From Paracyclopina nana (lineage: Eukaryota > Arthropoda > Copepoda > Cyclopoida > Cyclopettidae): 64,000 nt of DNA. Shown piece after piece: positions 21,531 through 33,200 of this stretch. The translations under genes and the position numbers were made by a program. Under the pieces are notes generated by a model. That model ran no database searches, was not told the DNA's origin, and was given only the letters and a program-made list of their open reading frames with translations. How positions within the stretch are numbered: the stretch's first letter is position 1; every line of letters begins with the position of its first letter. Location: the NCBI GenBank assembly GCA_019096065.1, contig JAGUCH010000004.1, positions 1 through 64,000 of the forward strand, in the 5' to 3' direction.

Positions 21531-22134
21531 CACATTGACTTGAAGAAGGTCCTAACCCAAACTCTTTGCAACACCCCAAAAATATACATTTTCTGAAAGC
21601 TTATGTTCTTAGGGTTCATTTGGTAGTAATTTAAAAATCCTGGCCTATGGCTTCCCATAACATACAATTTTCAAAAACGTCTAGCGTCTACAGTTATTTA
21701 TTTTTTGAGATTATTAAAAGCAATGACCCCCTCTGAAAAAAGAAGATCTAGCTTTTTTTATTTCATAAGCAAGTCTGTAAAATGCACTCAAAATGAGATA
21801 TTTGCTGCCAAACTAATTATGCGAAATTAATCAAGTTGGCAGTAATCAACTTATAGCATAGCAATATCTCCGTTTCTGTTGATCCTAGCTATTTTACTAT
21901 AAAGTAACTTAAGTTTTACTTTTGAATTTTAGTGGAGGTCATTGAAGCTAACTATCCCCAAAAAATGAGCCGTTTTTGCGCAAAACGTTTTTAAAAATGT
22001 TATGTTATTCGAAGCGATAGGCCAGGATTTTTATTTCATCACCAAATGAACCCTTGGGACATAAGCTTTCAGAAAATATATAATTATTGGGTGTTGTAAG
22101 TAGTTTGGGTTAGGTCCTTTGCCAAGTCAATGTG
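21531..22134. mobile_element. MITE M2, copy b
   Basis: 604 bp with perfect ends CACATTGACTTG and CAAGTCAATGTG, flanked by TCTT on both sides (4 bp TSD). It shares its whole length with copy a outside the M3 insertion. No ORF. Confidence 0.85.
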
Positions 22135-22480
22135 TCTTATGATAGGTTATCACCAAGTGTACATGTCCACAAGGGTCGAGCACCTTTCTACATGTAGGCT
22201 CCTACTAAGGGCAAAATGACAGACAGCCCCATGTACCATGGTACTTCTTAATGCATTTTTAAACGCTTCCCAAAACATAATAGTTATTTATTTCGAGCTG
22301 GGGCACGTAAAGTAGGGTCATTAAATAGCTGAGCGAGGATTTTAAAATGGGAAAACTCGAGTACAGCTTTACTAGCCCGAGTCTGCGAGGGCTGTAATTG
22401 TACGAGTGTTTTTCATTTTAAAATCCGAGGTCAACTATTAAATGGCCCAATTTTACGTGCCCCAGCTCAAAATATACAAT

Positions 22481-23075
22481 TTTATATACTGTAATATGAT
22501 TTTCGAGTGTTTTAATGAAGTTGCCGGGCTGCCCCGTGCCCTAGAAAATGCTGCTCGGTTTTTATGCTATGTATCACTGGCTCTCATCAGCTAGCATCCA
22601 GTGGATTGAGAGCAATAAAACAGACTTTAAAAAATACAATTCTTGTGAGTTGCACCTATGGCATAGTGGTCAGAGCGCTTGGCTCTTGATTCTGCAGTCT
22701 AGGCATCAAACCCCAGTCATTCCTTAATTTTTTTGGTTTCTTTATCTGGCTTAAATTATGTTTAAGTCCTATACATAGCATGCAATTTTCAAGGTGTTTC
22801 CATAGCACCGTGTTTAAAGTAATTGAATGCTGGTTCCACTGGCTGAGGTTCAAATATTGGAAGAATCTCTCTTTTTTCTAACTGCTTTGGAATGTTGATT
22901 AGTACCATGGAATATGAGGGGCATTAAGCTACTTAAAATCCCTCGAATTTGATTCCAGGGCCGTTAAGTATTTAATATCCCCCAAATTGCTTAGAAAGAA
23001 CTGGGATATAAAAGAGCTGAGTCGGATCGGTAAACTGAATTATAACACGAGGAAATCGTATTACAGTATATAAAA
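22481..23075. mobile_element. MITE M1, copy 2 (inverted relative to copy 1)
   Basis: 595 bp with the same 23 bp terminal inverted repeat and the same two tRNA-like modules as 9516-10109, here on the plus strand (TGGCATAGTGGTCAGAGCGC near 22660). Next to it (about 22270-22480) is a separate palindromic repeat with GAGCTGGGGCACGTAAAGTA arms, part of which also lies beside copy 1 near 10120-10230. Confidence 0.75.
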
Positions 23076-24287
23076 TCTCAAAAAAACGTGTAGCTCAGCT
23101 TGAGTTAGTTTTTCGGCCATGGTGATTAAAATTGACCATCTCCAAAATCTAAAGATCTAACTTTTATTTGTTCATAAGAAAATCGCTAGAGCCATCAGGA
23201 AAGGAGATACAGTCTAGCAAAAATTACATCCTACTGTGATTATAAGTTTTAAAATCTCCCTTTCAGAGACATTTGAAGACTTGCTCATGAAATAAAGAGT
23301 GCTATTAATGGGATTTTTACTGGCAGCCATTGCTATAAAGCACCTTTAAAAAATTATAGGTAAAGGTACCTGAAGTTTTTTCAGATTTTTTGTTATGGAG
23401 TTAAGATTTAAAAATAACTTCCAAATGATCCCTTGGGACATGGACATGAGATTTCAGAAAATATGCATGTTTTTGGTGCGTAATTTTGTTTGGGTTAGGA
23501 TGATATGATACTATAAAACTTAACTTAGCTTTTTAGAAAGCAGAGGTTTTTTTAAAAAAAAGTGTTGGTATATTTATTTCTTATTTCATTGAGTCTTGAG
23601 CTCCACTTTTGCATTGTCAAGTTCGATAGTTTCAACGTTTGGAGATCGTGAGAAAGCTCTGGTGAATTTCCGCCAAGAACTCGAGCATGACCTGACCGAG
23701 GAATGGTGAGTGATTTCCCTAATAATGAAAAAAGTCGAGCAGCCTCTAAATCAATCATGAATTGCTATAAGGAACGATGGCGTCTGTTACGTAGTACAGT
23801 CAGCGCACCCTAGCGTGAAAAGCCGTGTAGTATGTTCACTACAGAGGCAGCTAAATAGCAATTTGAAATTTGCCAAAAAATTGGCCTTCCCATATGATTT
23901 CTCAAAAATTCGATAAATAATATTTGATCCCTATTACATTTCATGCTACTTAGTTTAAAAAAATCAGGCCAATAATCAGCAGAAAAAAAGCGGGAAAATG
24001 CTAAAGTTCTTCAATTGCAATGTAATTTCAAATTTTCCGCCTTTTTTTTAGACCAATCAGAGCAGAGTTAAATAATGTTGGCTTTTATGGCGCTACCAGA
24101 TAAAAACTTTTTCATCACGTAATTTGTGATTTGGGCTGTTTTATGAAAATACTGGCAACTTTTAGCAGCTTTTGAGTGCGTAAGCTTAAAATATTTTTTT
24201 CACACTTTTCTGTCAAAGCGTCATGCGTAAACAGCTGTACTACCTTACAGTGGCGCCATCTGGCATGATAAATTTCAAAATCAGCTC
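23076..24287. other. Intergenic region before the Methuselah-like gene 3' end
   Basis: 23100-23520 is a diverged relative of M2 (TTTCAGAAAATATGC and CTTCCAAATGATCCCTTGGG). The remainder to 24287 is AT-rich with no supported gene. The small ORFs here lack homology that I recognise. Confidence 0.5.
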
Positions 24288-27200
24288 TTATAGATACCCG
24301 TATTGGTCTGTCATGGGAGCCACAGTGGCTGATTGTTTTCCAATGATGATTTGCAGCTTGCTCCATAGACTCTGGATTTTGACAGTATCAAAGTAGATGA
24401 CACAAAACATGAACAAGCCCTGGAGAAAAAAGGCAACAACTTAGCTAATGACACTATGGAAGAAACAAGTCATACTTGTAAAGCATTGATAAAGTCAAAG
24501 ATGAAAGTGACTTTGTAGACATTTTCCAGCTTTGAGTTGGTGCTGGAGGTCTCGTGCAAGATCCAGGACACGATTTCCGCGATCCAGGTGACGCCCATGA
24601 CAAAGTACATTTTGATCACAGCTTTCATGCGCGTCTTGTCGTTCTGCCGGATCCTCGGATCCCCGCTCGAGTTGGACCAGATTCCGCAGAGCATGTTCCA
24701 CAAGAACAGGCCAAAGAAGAAGAAATTGGCAACCTTGAACACACAGGAAATCGGGTTATGCTGGTAAAAGGCACTATTTTTAAAGGCACTTTTTTGTAAA
24801 ATGCCTAATTATTGCAAAAAGGCACTTTTTTGTAAATGGCACTTTTTTTGAAAAAGGCACTTTTTGTAGAAAGCACTTTTTTGTAAAAGGCCCTTTTTTT
24901 ATAAGTCACATTTTTGTAAAAGGCGCATTTTTGTCAGCTTGGCGGTGGGTTCACTACATACGGCAGTGAAGCGAAAATCCCGGTATTTTGCTGAGATTTG
25001 GCGTGCGCTCGCATCTACCGTACAATAATGACTTATTTTCATCACATATGCACATGTGAAGAAATAATATCCATTATTGTACGGTTGGCAACTTGAGAGT
25101 TCTTCTTCAATTAAAAAAAGACTCGACCGGGATTCGAACCTGGGTCTGCTGAGTGAAAAGTCTGCACTCTGCCAATGTACTATCAGAGCACACTTAATTT
25201 TGTGTACTTTATGGCATACTAAAAACCGATTACATTGCGGTTTAAAAAAGTCTTCGAAACCATTCCTAATGAAGAACATCAAAACACATGAAGCATCCTC
25301 AATCAATTTCAAGCCAAAATAGTTGTTTTGGTGCTTTTGGGAAAAATTCTGGCTAAAAATCACTCAAAATATCTGGTTACCCTGCAAGTGCTGAGCTCTA
25401 GCTGGAGATGCGCGTGCGCGATTGACCGCAAAGTTTTACCTGCAACCGAGCAGTCTTTTTTAAGGCTAATTTCTTGATTAAATTGATAATATTTTAGCAT
25501 TCAAAAGTAGTATTGAGACTTTTAACCGTCACGAAGCTGACAAAAATGTCAATACTGTCCTGATGACTCGTCCATATAGGGTTTTTCGCTCATTCGTAGT
25601 AAAATTCCAGATCACTCGTGGCTTCGCCACTCGGTGATCTTTCATTTGACTACTCATGAGCGAAAAACCCTATATGGACTCGTCATCAGGACAGTATTGT
25701 TACATTTTTGTAAAAGGCGCATTTTTTGTAAAAGGCACTTTTTTTAGAAGGTACTCTTAGCAAAAGGCACTTTTATGTATAAAGCACTTTTTTTGTAAAA
25801 GTCATTATTGTAAAAGGCACATTTTTTGTAAAAGGCACTTTATGTAAAAGGCACTTTTTGTAAAAGTCACTTTTTGTAAAAGGCAATACTAACATGACAA
25901 CTGCATTGGATATAAGTAGCTGATGAGCAAAGTTGGCTTTACTCAATACTGCAAGCTTGAGACGCGACAAATCTGACATTTTTTGGCTAAGTTCAGTTTG
26001 GCAACTTAACTTTGTAAGCAATTATCAGATTGGCAACTTGACTTAGCCAATGAAACTCAGTTTGGCAACTTAACCTAGCAATCAATCAAGCTGAAACTAC
26101 ATGAAAATAAGCGAGATTATGGCGTGCCTGTAAAATTATCTGGGAGCCGAGCTAAAGTCACGTTAACTTTTTTAATAATCCTCAACTTGAGTAATGACTT
26201 AATGTGGGATCATTTAGTACTATGGAGCCTTTTTTGATTTCAAAGCAAAATCATAATAATTATCTGATTGCATTAAAAACATTTTTTGTGTCTTCAAATG
26301 AATAGTGCCTTTTATTGAAGAGCCTATTTTTGTGGAGACAATTTTCTGCAGGTGCCTTTTCCAAGAAGTGCCTTTTACCAGGAGAGCCAGTAAACAATAT
26401 GAATCTAACTTATGTGGATTTGGGGCACTACTTACCAACACTGGAGCATTGATGAGATGGAAGTAGAAGAGAGTTGGCAGGCCTGACTCGAGGAAGCAAT
26501 GCAGGTTTCCTATGCCTGGTGTGTACAAGTGCTTGGTGGACTCACTGGGCAAGTGTTGAAGAGTGAGGGTGACAATTGTGACGCAGAGTGGACATCCCCA
26601 CGAATACAAGGCGTACCACTTGTATTTGGGGTCTCCAATGCCGGAGCTGGCCTTTGGCACTGAGCCAGGCTGAGGGGCTCGGATCCGCCTGAAGCTCTGC
26701 CAAATCATGTGGCTCATGGCGTTCAGCCAGAAAACAGCTGACATGTAGCTGAACTGGATCACCAGCGCCTCAAACTCGCACGCGCCAGGGAAGTCCTTGC
26801 GGTGATCTCCGCCTAAAATGAAGCAGCCAATCAGAGAGCAGCATTTCTGCCCGGCCATCTAGCGGCCCATTTGAGAACCACTTTGCATAACATTAGTTAC
26901 CTGCAAGTTTGACCGCGGTGAGCACAAGGTAGAAGATGAAGAGCATCAGAATGGTGCTCATCATCATGCAGCCAAACAGTGTTTGCCTCTTGTGGTACCA
27001 AACATGGAGGAACAAGAGGCCGAGGAAGATCATGGAGAGGCAAAACAGTCCTGGGATCACCTGGAGGTCCACCATGCAATGCCATTGGCCAACTGGGCCC
27101 TCGCAAGCCTTGGACTCTTCAGCACACACATAGATCTCTGTCCAAAATGTTGATCTGTTGTTTTTGCCACCAGAGTCCTCAATGTGGTTGATGCAATACT

Positions 27201-28078
27201 CAAAGGGTTGGAACCTCAGCCCACCAATGACAACTGAGGCATCCTGGAAGAACTTGAGCTCGTGCTTTCTCCCACTGTAGGGGTAAGTTTTGTTGCATTT
27301 CATCCCATGATCTAGGCCATCAAAGAGCTCTTTGAGATCTTCAGGACGTTTGGCATGTTCCCCAGCATCATTCCAGAAGGTGACATTGAAAACGCTTTCA
27401 TCATTCTCAGCATCAATGATGTTTTCACAGGTGCCAGTGGCAGAGCTGAAGTATTGATGCCAAGAGCAGCAATGCCTGATGCAGGGGTGATGTTGGCAGT
27501 AAATGTCATCTTGAGCCTCACACACCACAGCAACAGTTCCAAAGAAGGAGTCCTTCAAAATCAATTAAAATTAACATATGTCTTTAATTTTTAATTTCAG
27601 ATTTTACTGTTTTTGCATAGGGGCTGTCGATGTAGCCCTTGTCGAGGCAAAAGTCACTGAATATTTTGCCCGTCAAAGTGTCGACCAGACTGAAATGGTC
27701 CCCATTCAAAAAGGTGGCAAAAATGCTTCCAATGGAGATGTCATTGTCCGGAATCGTCATGACATGCCGCTTCGAGTCCTCATCGCACTTCTCCATGCCA
27801 TGGCCGATGATTTTCATGTCAGTGATTTCAACTGAAGCATTGACATAAACATAATTGGGTTGAATGTACGCCTCTTCGTCTTCAAGAGTCAAAACTTTGC
27901 ATTTACTGCTTGAGATGTCAAACACCTTGGAAAAAATATGTGAGGTTACATGCAATGCGTGATCACTTAAAAAATTTACCTCATTGTATTTGCAGCATTT
28001 GGTAATGATCAGCACTTCACTGTTGCTCCCAACAGCCAATTGGCACAGAATCAGCCACAAAAAAGTGGCCAAAGGCAT
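24288..28078 (-). CDS. Methuselah-like G protein-coupled receptor
   Basis: Six coding exons: 28078-27980, 27925-27608, 27552-26901, 26812-26436, 24733-24476, 24419-24288, about 611 aa with consistent phases. The N-terminus is a signal peptide (MPLATFLWLILCQLAVG). It is followed by a Cys-rich ectodomain of roughly 315 residues (CCKYNE, FCLDKGYIDSP, VAVVCEAQDD, CIRHCCSWHQ). The seven-helix part begins near LQVIPGLFCLSMIFLGLLFL, has the family's SYMSAVFWLNAMSHMIWQSF region in helix 3, and ends with ALQGLFMFCVIYF in helix 7. Methuselah-type class B receptors are typical of arthropods; the ligand cannot be inferred. Two introns are only 54-55 bp; the 24734-26435 intron is swollen by family D. Confidence 0.93.
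25117..25190 (-). tRNA. tRNA-like sequence (pseudogene or SINE-derived)
   Basis: On the minus strand there is a strong B box and T arm (CCAGGTTCGAATCCCGG) and a loop CTTTTCA (anticodon TTT), but the D arm is irregular and the acceptor strands do not pair. Probably tRNA-derived rather than a working tRNA-Lys. Confidence 0.3.
25550..25699. repeat. 150 bp palindromic element
   Basis: Arms of about 70 bp start CAATACTGTCCTGATGAC and end with the inverse. The apex is CACTCGTGGCTTCGCCACTC. It would extrude as one long hairpin and is probably a minimal foldback MITE. TA lies inside both outer ends, consistent with but not proof of a TA target. Confidence 0.8.
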
Positions 28079-28274
28079 CTTCGATGCTCAAAACTCACTC
28101 TGCCACTTTGTTTAAAAGTCCTATCTTGGCTTTACTGCATTCCTACCAAGACTTCTTCACCTGGAGGCGAACAACGCATAACTGGCCAACAGCAAGGCAG
28201 AATTTGATGCATGCACGTACAGCATCGAGAGTGCTACCACATGCACGAAGCCAAAGTGACGCATGACATGTACC

Positions 28275-28445
28275 TCAAAATATTGTTTCCAAAGTGTTTG
28301 ACATCTCGAGCAACAAATGCAAAGTTTTGACTCTTGCAGACAAAGAGGCGTACATTGAACCCAATTATGTTTATGTCAATGCTTCGGTTGAAATCACTGA
28401 CATGAAAATCATCGGCTATGGCATAGAGAAGTGTGATGAAGCTGT
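28275..28445 (+). pseudogene. Inverted fragment of the GPCR ectodomain exon
   Basis: On the plus strand this reads VFDISSNKCKVLTLADKEAY and continues through NYVYVNASVEITDMK, closely matching exon 27925-27608 of the neighbouring GPCR on the other strand. It lacks signal peptide and membrane domains and soon meets a stop codon. It is therefore a broken, head-to-head duplicate, about 200 bp from the gene's start. Confidence 0.8.
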
Positions 28446-29051
28446 TTATGTCTGCTATCATTAGAAACATCAAATAATGTGGAAAAAAATTGGCGCAGTT
28501 TCTAGTCTTTGCAGCAAGCTCATAAATTGCTTGCTTTCTGTGCAAAAATATCAGTTTTTCTGAGAAAAAAACATCATTGCTATGTCTGCCAACTCTGGAG
28601 CAACTGCAAATTTAAATTCATTTGTCTGAGTTGCTGAGATTTTTTTGCTTTAGCTTCATCACTTTTGACCTTTTAGAATTTGCTAGCTTTATGGCTAGGT
28701 GAGATACAAGTCAGGTTATCACACTCTCACTTCCTTTCTGCTTTATAATTTCAATTCAAGAGAAAAATATCAACTTGTAGAGCATTTTATCATGCATGAC
28801 AAATACAGTCTGAATCAAGACTCTCATGATTTCGTAGCTTCTGAGCTGAATTCTCAAACCTAATAATGAGTGGTACTGATACAAAATCTGAGAGCAATCA
28901 CATTTTTCTCGAATATTGGCTCTGACAGAAATCCTGCATAGGTACTTGATCGTTTTGCACTTTCTTGAATCCCCTTTGAATGGACCTTCATGTTATGAAG
29001 GATCTACCAGAGAACTTTGATGACATTTTTTATAACATACTATAAGCTATT

Positions 29052-29656
29052 CACATAGACTTGAGAGAGAACCTAACCTAGACTTTGTCAACCACCCCTA
29101 AACCTATATATTTTCTGAAAGCTTATGTCCCAAGGGTTTGTTTGGTGGTAGTTTTAAAATCCTGGCCTATCCATCCTTATAACATAAAATATTAAAAAAC
29201 CTCTAGTTCTCTTCAGCGTACTTTTTTCGATAAGTTAAGCTTCAAATACCCCTCCTAAAATCAAAAGGGCTAACCATTTTTATTTCATAAGCAAATCGCT
29301 AAAATGTCCAGAAAAGGAGATATGGAGTGCCAAACTTTATGTTTGATTGTTACAAATGTTTTGCTACTTGAAAACTTGTCCCTCTCTATCTCTTTTCCTG
29401 GTCATCCTAGCAACTTGCTTATGAAATAAAAAAGTTAGCTCTTTTGATTTTATGAGGGGTCTTTGAAGCTGTGTTCAGTGAAAAAAGCATGCCGAAGAGA
29501 GCTAGAGGTTTTTTAAGATTTTATGTTTTAAGGAGGGATAGGCCAGGATTTTAAAACTACCGCCAAACGAACCCTTTGGACATAAGCTTTCAGAAAATAT
29601 ATAGGTTTAGGGGTGGTTGACGAAGTCTAGGTTAGGTTCTCTCTCAAGTCAATGTG
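29052..29656. mobile_element. MITE M2, copy c
   Basis: 605 bp with ends CACATAGACTTGAG and CTCAAGTCAATGTG, flanked by TATT on both sides (4 bp TSD). Same internal layout as copies a and b. The stretch 28446-29051 before it shows no gene. Confidence 0.8.
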
Positions 29657-29782
29657 TATTGGAGACATTGTCATATGCTTCAAGTTGAACTGTTTTTGTA
29701 TAGACTTGCCAATTGGGAAAGCTTTATTGCTTGTCATTCAAATGGTTGAAAGCTAAAAGTCCAGGATTTTGAAACTACTTCC

Positions 29783-30088
29783 TGTTGTCTTAACGCAGAG
29801 CTGGCGGAAAGACCTTCGAAGGCCGACCTCGGAAGGCCGCGAGCGGCGGTGATGATGGCGGATCTCGGCGATGTGGCGGCGATCACGATGGCTCCGGGTC
29901 GGCGATGATGAGATATCACGAAATAAAGTGCAAAGTCAGGGAAATGCGGTGTAGTGTCGTTTATTCAGACTTTTCGCGAGAAAATCTAAATAACAACTAA
30001 CTGTCATTTGTTATGATATATACAGCTATTTGTTTACAATCGGAACTTACAGGTTATGCAAAACGCAACCTCCCGAATATATAATACA
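29783..30088 (-). repeat. BEL/Pao 3' LTR
   Basis: 306 bp, the same length and apparently the same sequence as 47586-47891. Includes AATAAA on the minus strand (TTTATT near 29960) as the likely poly(A) signal. Confidence 0.95.
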
Positions 30089-30224
30089 GTCCCCCTGTTA
30101 AGTTTTGGCTTATTCGAGTTTGTAAACGATCGTGATATGTCAGATGTGGTTATGCTTTGCTAAGTTGTCATTTTCTACAATAAACGTGCGCTCAGTGGTT
30201 TTGTTAAAACATACAATGAATTTA

Positions 30225-33200
30225 TTAGCGTTGGCCGATTTGCTTGAATTCGAAAGTTGACCCGCGCTTTGCCATTTTCAGCCTCAGGTCCTTATCCAGG
30301 GTCATGATCGTCATGGAGTGCATGTGGGCGACGATTCTTCTCAGCACGTGTAGCTGGACGAGGTTGAACTTCTCGTGGTCCCTTGGTCGGTGGCCGAGTT
30401 GACCACATTCTTCGCATCTCTCCAGCGCCATTGGGCAGGCTCCCAACGTGTGGTCATTACCGAGACAAGTTGGATTTGTACATCCTTCTTTACGGTTGCA
30501 GTCTTCGGTCTTGTGCCCGTTGTAGCCGCACACGTTGCAGGGGTGAGGTGTCTCGACAGCGTAAGATTTCCTCACATCCTTGAATGGCAACAGTATTGCT
30601 GTCACTCTGTCCTGGTAGGTGTCGATCTCGGTTTGATCCATCCAATGGTTGATTGAGCTGCCGACCTCGCATTCCCATTGTGTGACGTCCGAATCGCTGA
30701 CCATGTTGATCACGCTTCTGTCAAAGGCAAATTCCAATCCAAATTTTGCAAAGTTGTCGCACGCTTCCCTGTGGTTATTATAATAGTGGTAGGTGTGCAC
30801 CAGAGGCCTCAGCGATCGCTCGTCAGCCTCCTCCGGACTACTAGGATCCAGTAGGAGGCCTTCGAAGTATCGCACGGTTTTGCCACCAATCTCGATTGGC
30901 CGATGAAGATATGTTGCCGCCAGATACATCATCAATCCTCTCACGCAGCTATCCTTGCTCATGCCATTCTGCAGGGCCAACTTTGCTGCTGTGAATTCCA
31001 ACAGTGCCAGTGGAACAAACTGATCCTCTCGGTCGTAGTACAGAGTGCTAGGAAGGTACTTGTCCACGGCCATTGCTCTGTGCTCCTTCTTCCAAAATGG
31101 GGCCTTGATTGTTGTTTTGACTCCCAACAACTTTATTGCAGCATTTTTCGACGACGGTGGTTGCTGCTTATCCCAGGCTGGATTGAGGAGTATCACGAGA
31201 TGGCGAGCATCCATCCAGCTTCTGATTTTGATTCCAATCCTGGCGAATTTTGGCAGGTCTTCATAGACACTGAATCCCAGCTTGACAATTGATTCGTCCT
31301 CCAACATTTGCTTTATCTTTATCGGTATCTCCTTCCCTAGCAAGCTGTGGCCAACATACATGACTCTGACTCCCGCTGCGACTCCATTGGTTGCCCCGAA
31401 GTGGGCATATGCAAACGTGTTGCTCTCCTGGCCGACGGTGACGGGTTTCTGGCAGTGATATGTGACCTTGTAGCTTTCTGAGAGGCCCTCGGTGTCGAAG
31501 GTCATAATCCTCGTTTTCTTTATCTCCTGATAAAATTCGTTCCTTTCGAGCATAATGTCGAACTCTTCAGGGTGCTCGGTGCAGTACTCGCTCTCCGTGT
31601 CCTCCACCAATCCATACATGAAGGTTTTTCCCCTTCCAGCCGTCTCCAGGTCATAGACTGTATTCTTGCTCATCTTGGCCCTCTTCAACGCATTTGCCAC
31701 CGACAAATAGGGGTAAGTTCCTTTTTTCCGATTGACACAGTCTTTTTCCTGGAAAGGAGCCGAAGCTTGGCAGAGTAATCTCTCGCACTTCTTACCCTGG
31801 TATTTTTCAAGGTCGACCGGTCCGTACATTGCTCCTGCGACTGTCTCTGGGCATCCATCCTTTTGGGCTCGTTTTACATCTTTGTCGAATCCAGGCACGT
31901 CAATCTCCTTTGAGGGCAGCTTCAGAGTCAGTGCTCTCAGATCGCAATAAGGTTCATCACCAAAGTTGAGCTCTGTCAGTCGTTCTGCTGCGATCTCATC
32001 CTCCATTCCCGCTGGGATGTAGGTGGTGTGCTCCGATGGGGCTGTTGATGAGACTCTGGATGACCTCGGCTCGCTCTTTGCTTCTTCGACCTCCATTGGC
32101 TCCTGCTCGCTTGTGCCAGCCGGGCTACTAGGACCCAGTCCGGCACTCGCGTGCTTTTGGGCCTCCTTGTCGGTCTGGCACTCGGCTTGCATCAACTCCG
32201 GTGCTGCCTGGGCTTCATTGTCCTTCACGATCACGATTTGATGGTTTCTTCCAGCTGCTTCGTTGGTGATGCGCACCAGTTCCAGCATTTTCTGCTCCGT
32301 TTCTTCGGTGTAAAAGCGGATTCCTTTCGGCAGCTTCGCGATGTCTTGAATTTGCTGCTCTGTCATTAATTCGCCGGTCCTCGCCAGATAGATTTTTCCC
32401 TCCATTGGTCCAGTCTGCATCACCTTTATCATGGTTGGCAATGAGGCTGCCCCTTTTCCTTGTTCTAGGGCCACGAAAATCTCCTCGTCGGACATTCTGT
32501 GGTCCCAGCTCTGCTTGATGATCCCCTCCAAAATCTTCCTCTGTTGCTCGAACTGGAGCTGATCGATTGGCTGCAGCATGGCCATTTGGGGTATCTCGCC
32601 GTACTTGTCGATCAATTTTGCCATTTGGGGTCCGTGGGAGATGGCCATGGCAAAGTTTGGTGTGACCGGCATTGACATCATCTGGGCGCGTCTCAAGGCT
32701 TTAAATTGGTCGCATCTTTGGGACTTGTACCTCTGCTTCTGCGTTCTCTTATCGTCTTCTGCTCGTGGGCCGAAATTGAAGGTCGTGCCTAAGATCAAGG
32801 TCCCTGGGTCCAAGTAGTGCTCGGTGAACACCTCCCTGAGCTCTTCTAGATTGTTGTCGTTATAAATGATAATTTTTGATACCTTGATCTTCTTTGCCCA
32901 AGCTGACCTGACGCTCTCGATGTCGAATGGTGTGCCCTGGATGAGGTCGATTTTCCATGGCTCATTGTCGTCGCCTTCCACTACCACTCTCCTTGCTGGA
33001 GATGATCCGCCGAGCACAATTTGCTCAGTCGTATCATTCAAGCTCGAGGTGGACGAATCCAGAGGCTTTGCTGCCTTTGCTTTCTTGTCCGCGGACTTCG
33101 ATGTTCCTGGCTGCGGGGAAAGCGGGGTCGATTGCCGTGTTGGTGGTCCTAGTCTTGACCTCACGTCCTTCTTGTCCTTCTCGATCTTTGGGGTCACCGC

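Larger units (their letters stand above)
24761..26381. mobile_element. Foldback-like family D in the GPCR intron
   Basis: Starts CTGGTAAAAGGCAC and ends GTGCCTTTTACCAG, exact inverse. The left arm and part of the middle are iterations of TTTTTTGTAAAAGGCACT. The array is split by an inserted block (about 24935-25700) carrying a tRNA-like sequence and a 150 bp palindrome. No clear target duplication. Confidence 0.6.

Noticed and set aside
24899-25363. 154 aa minus-strand ORF
   Set aside because: Runs across a tRNA-like sequence and repeat DNA; no family resemblance.
25550-25699. Hammerhead ribozyme suggested by CTGATGA
   Set aside because: The following core (GAAA after stem II and stem III arrangement) is not in place; a palindrome explains the sequence.
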